A stretch of 29,904 bases of DNA. It comes from Pigoraptor vietnamica (lineage: Eukaryota; Opisthokonta; Filasterea). Shown here in pieces: positions 23,741 through 29,904 of the stretch. The notes beneath the pieces are model-generated. The model saw nothing but the letters and a program-made list of their open reading frames with translations. It did no database searches and was not told the DNA's origin. Each line of letters starts with the position of its first letter. Position 1 is the first letter of the stretch. A program made the translations under genes and the position numbers. Location of the stretch: NCBI GenBank assembly GCA_943704525.1, contig CALSCQ010001463.1, forward strand, positions 1-29,904, in the 5' to 3' direction.

Positions 23741-24292
23741 CTCTCCCCCACTTTCACACATGCATGCATGTAGCAAAGGCCCACCTGTCGTAACAACGCC
23801 GCCGAGGAGTGTGACGGCGATGAACGTCGTGTGGTAATCGACGGTGTTTGGCGAGAAAATGGCCACGACCTGAGACGACACACAAGGAGATCAATCACAA
23901 GCGCCGAGTGGGAGTGCGAAAGGCACACGCACGCAAACGGGACAATTGTTTACGAATAGAATGGGGAGAAGAGAGCCACCCACGTCGCCCCGCTTGACGC
24001 CACGCGCGGCAAGGTTGCCAGCAACGCGGAGGATGTCGTCCCGGAGGTTGTCGAAGGTCACGTGCCTGTCGGTGAACCCGTCCACAAACGCCGTGAGTCC
24101 CTTGTTCTTCTCAATGTGGCCGAGCATGAACTCGCCAAAGGGCTTCTTCGAGAGCGTGAGGGGGGGATAGGGGCTCTTGTGGATGATTCGCACAGCGGAC
24201 GACACGTGAAGCGTGCGCGAAAGCGTCGCCGTGCGCAGCCACGCGGACGCACCGCGCGCGGCGGGCGCACGTGCAAGCGCAACGATGAGCAT
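21183..24292 (-). CDS. 4-coumarate-CoA ligase-like acyl-CoA synthetase, probably mitochondrial
   Basis: Nine exons are 24292-23984, 23869-23785, 23607-23516, 23216-22785, 22583-22406, 22301-22177, 21888-21738, 21583-21536 and 21457-21183, encoding 564 aa. It makes an acyl-AMP and then an acyl-CoA. Seen: the AMP-binding loop SSGTTGLPKG (219-228); the YGMTELSP motif (358-365); [31 protein letters not shown] (434 onward, hinge and adenine site); and PKSPSGKILRR with the catalytic Lys548. The first 40 residues are rich in Arg, Ala and Ser with no acidic residue (MLIVALARAPAARGASAWLR...), typical of a mitochondrial leader. The C terminus AKK is not a peroxisomal signal. The substrate cannot be told from sequence; medium or long fatty acids or aromatic acids are possible. 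Exon 3 (92 nt) is flanked by complementary TG and CA tracts. It is distinct from the FATP-type synthetase 5 kb away. Confidence 0.93.
23371..23472. repeat. (GT)n-rich tract in 4CL-like intron 3
   Basis: Imperfect GTGTGT/GTGAGT repeats on the plus strand, that is CA-rich in the sense RNA of the minus-strand gene. Confidence 0.9.
23652..23737. repeat. (CA)n microsatellite in 4CL-like intron 2
   Basis: Nearly pure CA on the plus strand, that is UG in the sense RNA. It lies on the other side of exon 3 from the CA-rich tract of intron 3. Confidence 0.95.
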
Positions 24293-24777
24293 GTCGAAAG
24301 GAAGGTTTGTGAAACGGATGAGAAGGAAAAAAAACCTCCGCCCAATCGGCGGCGATTAAGAATGCCCTTTGTGCCTGTTCCAGTGAATAGAGTCTGTCAG
24401 TGCGTGGGAGTTGGCTGAGACACGTGTGTCCGGATCAATAAAGGGTTGGGGTTTGAATACAACCCAGACATTCCAAAAGGGCAACAGGCGCCGGCAGTCA
24501 GCGAGAGAGTGCTTGCCACTGAACGGTGAGACCATCAAGTGCCACGAAAGAAAAGCAGGACGCAATTTAATAGACCAGCGGAATGTGAGACCATCAAGTG
24601 CCACGAAAGAAAAGCAGGACGCAATTTAATAGACCAGCGGAATGTGAGTGTGCGGGCGTGTGTTTGGGAGAGTGCAGCAATGCCGACGCCTGTTCACGGC
24701 CGTGAGGCGGTCGCAAGTGGGCGCTCGGGCTTGTGAGTGCGCTGCGCGTGTTCGTGAGCTGATATGCCGCCGCCTGT
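24293..24777. other. Intergenic between GCP3 and the 4CL-like gene, mostly repeats
   Basis: Holds the 3' UTR of GCP3 (-) and the promoter of the 4CL-like gene (-). More than a third of it is made of the two duplications listed separately (24526-24643 and about 24644-24815). No gene was seen. Confidence 0.6.
24526..24643. repeat. Perfect 59-bp tandem duplication
   Basis: The unit starts GTGAGACCATCAAGTGCC and ends AGACCAGCGGAAT. Copies at 24526-24584 and 24585-24643 are identical, and the first five bases occur a third time at 24644. A very recent duplication, just upstream of the 4CL-like gene. Confidence 0.95.
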
Positions 24778-24815
24778 TCAGGGCCGTGAGGAGGCCGCAA
24801 GGGGGCGCGCGGGGC
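24644..24815. repeat. Degenerate ~86-89-bp tandem repeat covering the GCP3 stop codon
   Basis: 24677-24729 and 24763-24815 align over about 54 bp with roughly seven mismatches (both start ATGCCG-CGCCTGTTCA). The right copy contains the last codons and stop of GCP3. The left copy is a diverged, non-coding duplicate. Similar flanks (GTGAGTG...) extend the unit to about 86-89 bp. Confidence 0.8.
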
Positions 24816-26119
24816 TGCTCTTGGCTGCCTTGGCGTACTGCTGGTTTGCGCGGCGGTAGTGCTCGCTGAAGTCGACGCGGAAGCAGAGCTGGCGCAGGCT
24901 CACGTCCGGGTGCTGCGAGAGCGATGCGAGGAACCGACCGACAGTCTCCTGCGGCACGACACGAATGAGCGAAACTGTGAACCCAACCTTACCCAAATAC
25001 AACAAAGGGAATGGTGCTAGGACAACGATCGGAGCGAGACCCACCTGGAAATTCTTCGAGAGCTCGGCAATTTGCCGCTGCGTGGGAACCACCGTCGTTG
25101 CCTGAAACTGCTCACGGCGCTCTTTCTCGGCCTCCACGTCCGCTTCAGTGACGCCCCACTCGCCCTGCGCGCACAAAATGATCAAGATCCGCCATAGACG
25201 CAATCGTAGACACACAAACGCATCAAATTGTCTGCAGACAAAGTAAATAGTGTGCGGAGGCAGCCTCGGAACGTCAAGGAGTTGGCCTCACCTTGAGCTT
25301 GCGCGCGTACTTCTTCTTCTCGGCGGTCGTGCGGACGGCCAACTCTTCGATGGCAGCGCGGTGGAGCGACGCCTGCACAACAAATGAGGCCTTTTGAGAC
25401 AGCCGACGGAGCCAAAGGGCCAGCGGCGAAGAGGGGAGCACAAAGAGAACAGGCACAAAGCTGAGGCTGGACGCGGAGACAAGAGCAAGGGGACAGCGGA
25501 GCACACAAAGAGAACACACACAAGGCTGCGGCGACTACAGCAATGGGCACAGCAGGGCATACACTCGCCTGGATGGCGTGGAATTGCGTGATCATGCCAA
25601 AGAGGGAGCGCAGCATGCCCAGCAGGCCCTGCGGTGGTTTCAGTTGGATGCAATCAGCGGTGCTCTCGACCCTCAACACGCACGCAGGGTCTTCACATAG
25701 AGACGCACGCGCTCTCCCACATGGCATGGGCACCGACACAGACGCGGTCGCACACACGCGGAGGTCTACATACACTGACGAAGACACGGACGCAGTCCAC
25801 AACGCGGACACGCACCTGCGACTGCGGCCCGAGGAAGGCGCGGTCAGTGATCTCCATGAGGAACGTTCGATGCGCCGTGATGACCTCGTCAAAGTCCGTC
25901 GCTTTCGCAACGCGCGTCTGCATGGTGTCCCACGAGCACTCCATCACCTGCGGCGCGCGAGACAGGCGTGTGTCAGGCGTGTGTGAGTTGTCATCGGACT
26001 GTTTCAAACAAAAGGCGCCGTTAGGAGTGGCATACGCACACACACACACACACGCACGCGTGCTCACACAGACACATACAGACACAGACACACGCAGACA
26101 CACACAGACACAGACACAG

Positions 26120-26151
<32 letters not shown>

Positions 26152-29100
26152 GCACCTCAAAGACCATGTAGTATTGCATTTGGCTGACAAAGTGGACCAT
26201 CTCGGCGGCGAGCACGCGCGACGAGTGGAACGCGCTTCCAATGCCTGCGCCAGGTGTGTGGGTTACAATCACCCACCAGTCGATACACGACCCGAGGTGT
26301 AAAGCTGAGAGGACGGGACGGATGGCCCATAACCCTAACCCCAAGCCCAACCAAAGCCCTAACCCACCCGCAATGCGTGACAGCGCGCGCGCCCCCGTCA
26401 TCTGCGTGCGCCAGGCGGACGCGAGGAGGTGCTCCATCCGCTTGAGGCGCCACAGAAAGTTGAACAGGCGCCCGTATTGCCGCGCCGCCGGGGGAGTGAT
26501 CACCGTGTTGATGGGCGAGTCCACGTGGTAGCGGAGACCAAAGACGTCCCAGCCGCTGTCGCCGGGGGAGGGCTGCGACGGGAGTGCTAGCGGATCAATG
26601 CAAGTCACACACGGCTGGCCATTCGTCTCTGTTAGAGCACGCACGAGCCATGTCTGCGTTTTCCTTCACATACCTCGAGCATGGTGACATCCAGGCGCTT
26701 GAGGACGTCCGGGTCGTCGTACTGCGCGTTGGTCGCGCGGATGGCCGTCTCCAACAACGAGGACAGCGTGTGGAGGTGCAGCTCTGTCGCGGGACGGGAG
26801 AGCTCGGGACTGGCGCAGTCGGTGGACTACATCAGTCCGTCATCCGTCGAACATACACACAAGACCACATTTACGCACAACTCACAGGCTTACGCACAGT
26901 CACACAGCGAGAGCAGCAATCGCCCAACGGCAATGCAACGCGACCCACGTGATCACGTCCATGAGGTGCTCGACGAAATCACCCTGGCCAAGGAGCATGT
27001 AGCGGCGGAGGGCGCGCAGGTGTCCCATGAGCCCAAACCGATCGAACAGCAGCGAGAGGAGCGTCTGGCTGCGCGAGCGATACACCGCGTCGATCTTGGA
27101 TTCGAGGAGAGACACGTCCACAAACGCAGCCCCTGCAACGCGTTGAGAGCACAACTGTCACGGAACGGCATGCATACAAGTGGCTGTCGCACACTCACTG
27201 ACAGGCAGACACGCACACACATGCGTTGACAGCGAGGAGAGAGAGTCACAAAACGGCTGTGCTGCAGAAAGAGATTGCTGCGCGCACGCACGCACCGTCC
27301 TCGTCATCGCCGCCGTCGAGAGCGCCTTCCTGGGAGGCGTTGCGTTCTCCGCACGCGTGGCGAATAAAGTCGATTGACTTGCCAATAAGCAATATCTGTG
27401 CAGAGTCATCGAAACAAATTCAGCGGCAAAAAACAAAACCAGCAAAACCAATTCAAAACACATCGAGCGAGGCCTCGAAAAAACATCAACGTGCACGCGC
27501 ACGACACCGGCGACGCGCACCTTTCGCGCGACTTCCTGCGAGATGAAGACGGGCAGCATGGGCCGGCGGAGCGTGTACTTCTTCTCCCACGCGCTGTCGG
27601 CGGTGGCGGAGGGATCCGATGCGATGAAGAACTCAGAGTGCGGGTCGACAAGTTCGCCCTCTTCGGTCCACCGGCGCAGCATGCGCTGCATGGGGCGGCA
27701 CACCTGCGGCGAAATGAGAGCGTGCGCGTCACGTGAGTCCACAGAGAGAGAGAGAGAGAGCAGGCATTCATAGGTTGAAACCCCATGGACTATGGTGTGT
27801 TTTGAGAGGGAACGACATAGATAGTGAGAGAAAGATAGTAGGACACCGATGCAAGACAGAAACGCACCTGCGCAAGCATCTTCTTCGCGAGCTCCTTGAT
27901 CGCAGGGTCGCCATACTGCGCAAACGCGCATATGGCCGTGGCGATGGCGCCTCCCCGGGCGTCTGCACAGCAAACACAATCGCGCTCGTGAGAAACGAAG
28001 AAGGACGCCCGCGCAACAGACTCTCACAGCGGCTCACCCTTGCAGTTGTCGCACATTGCGGCGACAAAGCGTAGTCGGTGAAGCGGCTCGTGCGTCCACA
28101 CAACAAGTCTTCGCAGCGTAAGAGACGAGGGCTGCACTGCCGTCGTGCGCGCCTGTGTCCGTGCGTGTTGCTGCGCACGAGCCGGCCTCTCGTGCGCGAG
28201 CGGCAAGAGGGACGAGGACGTCGTATTCGTAGAGGCATTGACGTCGCCTCCACCCGCGTGCGCGTCCGAGCCGAGCGGCGCGCGCGAAGCAAGGTGACCC
28301 TCGAGGATTGCGATGAGGCGGTAAAATTCGTCCAATTCGGCGTGCACGGCGGCACTCATCGCCTGGGGAGGGTGGAGGGTGGAGGGGGTTGTAAGTTAAT
28401 TGCGATTGAAGCCCTATGACCACACTCATACACGCACCCAGACACACGAGCACGCATGCACAGAAACAGACCACAGATACACACAGCCACACAGACACAG
28501 ACACACACAGCGCGCGCACCTGCATGACGAGGCCGTTCGATTCGGTGGACTTTGCGGCGACGAAATCGTTTGCCTTCTTGTAAAGCCACCCAATCTCCAC
28601 CAGCCGCAGGGTCAACTCACGCACAGGGAGAGACACGTGCGCCTGCATACAGACCGTCTCACGTGAGCGATGCGTGCACGTCGTGCGTTCGAAAATATCC
28701 ACCACCCCGCTGCATGCTGATGCATCGCTTCCGCTGTGTGCGCGAACACACCTTTGGGTCTACAACGTAGCTGTCACGTGACGCGTTGAACTTGATGTGC
28801 CTGCCATCGATGCCCTGGAAGGCGTACAGCACGTCGCGAAGCAGCTCGTCCTCCGTGACCGCATCGGGGTCTGAGCGACGAACACCTCATGTCAGGAATA
28901 TAAACCACACAAACGCACGCACACACCCACCCACCCACCCACTCACACACAGACACACACAGAGACATACAGACTCACATTCAAACACACCCACACCCAC
29001 ATTTCTGATGTGACACAGACACGTACGTCGTGCACATAGCAAACATAGGCACCCACAGTCCACTGCGGCCCTATAATCGGACACGTTGACAATCGCCCCA

Positions 29101-29717
29101 ACGTCCGTCGACCACGCCGACGACGCCGACGACGGCGCCGCGAGTGACCTCACAAGCGCGTCACCAAGAGATCCCGGCTCTCCGTGCGCCGAAGTCGCTT
29201 CCGCGTCAGCAATACGCCCTCCAAACGCGAGCGGCGGTCGCTGTGCGTGCGTGCCGTGCGCCGGCTGCGGCTGCTGCTGCGGCTCGTCGTGTTGGTAGTG
29301 CTGGCCTAAGGACGCCACCGACATGTGGGAGACATCCGCGGGCGCGTGCACATTGCGCCGAACAGAAAAGACGCTCGACTGCAAGGGTCACTCAGATTAA
29401 ACAGCCGATCAACCAGTCGCATACACTCCTCTCTAATTTTTCATCAGGCACGCAACATTATCGCGCACGCACCGTGAAGGCGAGGCTGTCTGTGCGGCTT
29501 CTCCTCTCCTCCGCGACGCTGTAGAGAAAGTAGAGGGCGGCCCACTTGTGCGTAATCGACGGCTGTCGGGGCACAAATACAAACAATAGCGATAAGTCAC
29601 TACGCCACACACACCTCTTGCGACTGCGCGTGAATTGCAGAGCACTCACCGAAGCATCGAGCTTTGCACAGAGTTCGCCAATACGGAGTGCGTCGGGCGT
29701 TCGGTTCTCGCGGACCA
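24778..29717 (-). CDS. GCP3: Gamma-tubulin complex component 3 (5' end outside window)
   Basis: Eighteen exons are visible: 29717-29650, 29562-29473, 29378-29057, 28870-28752, 28642-28520, 28362-28038, 27962-27868, 27703-27521, 27395-27296, 27132-26949, 26809-26674, 26572-26368, 26244-26156, 25947-25816, 25628-25569, 25372-25292, 25164-25045 and 24948-24778. They give about 867 aa, all in frame. GCP3 is a core subunit of the gamma-tubulin ring complex that nucleates microtubules at centrosomes or equivalent sites. Diagnostic matches to human GCP3: [39 protein letters not shown]...[12 protein letters not shown] (GRIP1); [61 protein letters not shown] (GRIP2); [17 protein letters not shown]; and [13 protein letters not shown] near the end. 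The first visible exons match the GCP3 N-terminal domain. The last 13 residues arise from a local tandem repeat. One intron is GC-AG. Confidence 0.96.
25373..25568 (-). other. GC-AG intron in GCP3
   Basis: The conserved helix [16 protein letters not shown] is joined only with donor CAG|GCGAGT and acceptor GTGCAG. The nearby GT would shift the frame. Confidence 0.85.
26036..26155. repeat. (CA)n/CAGA-type microsatellite in a GCP3 intron
   Basis: CACACA with CAGACA units on the plus strand, that is UG-rich in the sense RNA. It begins within a few bases of the donor (GTGCGTCTGTGTG). Confidence 0.9.
26329..26366. repeat. Telomere-like degenerate repeat at a GCP3 splice donor
   Basis: The plus strand shows ATAACCCTAACCCCAAGCCC, then CCAACCAAAGCCCTAACCC. 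In the sense direction this is GGGTTAGGG with related GGGCTTTGG units. The exon ending at 26368 has donor G|GTGGGTTAGGG, so the splice site overlaps the repeat. Confidence 0.7.
28419..28515. repeat. CA-rich simple sequence in a GCP3 intron
   Basis: CACACA/CAGACA on the plus strand, UG-rich in sense RNA, directly following the donor of exon 28642-28520. Confidence 0.85.
28906..29003. repeat. CA/CCCA-rich simple sequence in a GCP3 intron
   Basis: CACACA and CCCACCCACC units on the plus strand (UG/GGGU in sense RNA), in the intron between 29056 and 28871. Confidence 0.85.
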
Positions 29718-29793
29718 CTACGCAAACAGACGGGGGCTTCCCTTAAGACGGACAAGATCAAAGTGGCCCACAGATTGCACGTTACAGCCACAG

Positions 29794-29904
<111 letters not shown>

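Overview
The window is nuclear DNA from a eukaryote, probably a free-living unicellular protist. Genes are dense, GC-rich in their coding parts, and cut by many short introns (mostly 90-200 nt). I could reconstruct ten genes and about 62 introns. Most of the models rest on reading frames that stay in phase across every junction and on matches to well-known families. The style (PMCA, EF-hand MscS channel, FATP, mitotic cyclin, GCP3, abundant CA/TG repeats, TTAGGG-like islands) fits an Acanthamoeba-like amoebozoan. That is a guess from style and cannot be shown from the sequence. No transposase, reverse transcriptase, capsid gene, CRISPR array or tRNA was seen.

Layout, left to right. 1-173 (-): first exon of a secreted or membrane protein that runs off the left edge. 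1065-1803 (-): single-domain cytidylyltransferase of phospholipid-headgroup type. 1804-4072: long intergenic space with palindromes, CCAAT boxes and E2F-like sites. 4073-6330 (+): mitotic A/B-type cyclin with destruction signals. 6900-11459 (+): plasma-membrane-type Ca2+ ATPase in 15 exons. 11871-12483 (-) and 13086-13580 (+): a divergent pair of small, very hydrophilic proteins of unknown function. 14082-16306 (+): fatty-acid transport protein / very-long-chain acyl-CoA synthetase. 16871-20595 (+): EF-hand MscS-family mechanosensitive channel. 21183-24292 (-): second acyl-CoA synthetase (4CL-like) with a mitochondrial-type leader. 24778 to the right edge (-): gamma-tubulin complex component 3, 18 exons visible, 5' end beyond the window.

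There is no operon. Loose themes are calcium and membrane tension (PMCA, EF-hand MscS), acyl-CoA and phospholipid supply (cytidylyltransferase, FATP, 4CL-like), and mitosis (cyclin, GCP3). Intergenic gaps are 410-890 nt, apart from the 2.3 kb gap before the cyclin.

The most interesting signals are as follows. Complementary UG and CA tracts flank exon 3 of the 4CL-like gene and also fill intron 1 of the channel gene. Three GC-AG introns occur in 62, and about 48 of 62 donors read GTG. A compact pair of hydrophilin-like genes has not been placed in any family. E2F-like and CCAAT elements are concentrated before the cyclin, and an ATTGGTC motif recurs before other genes. Nested tandem duplications lie at the 3' end of the GCP3 gene.
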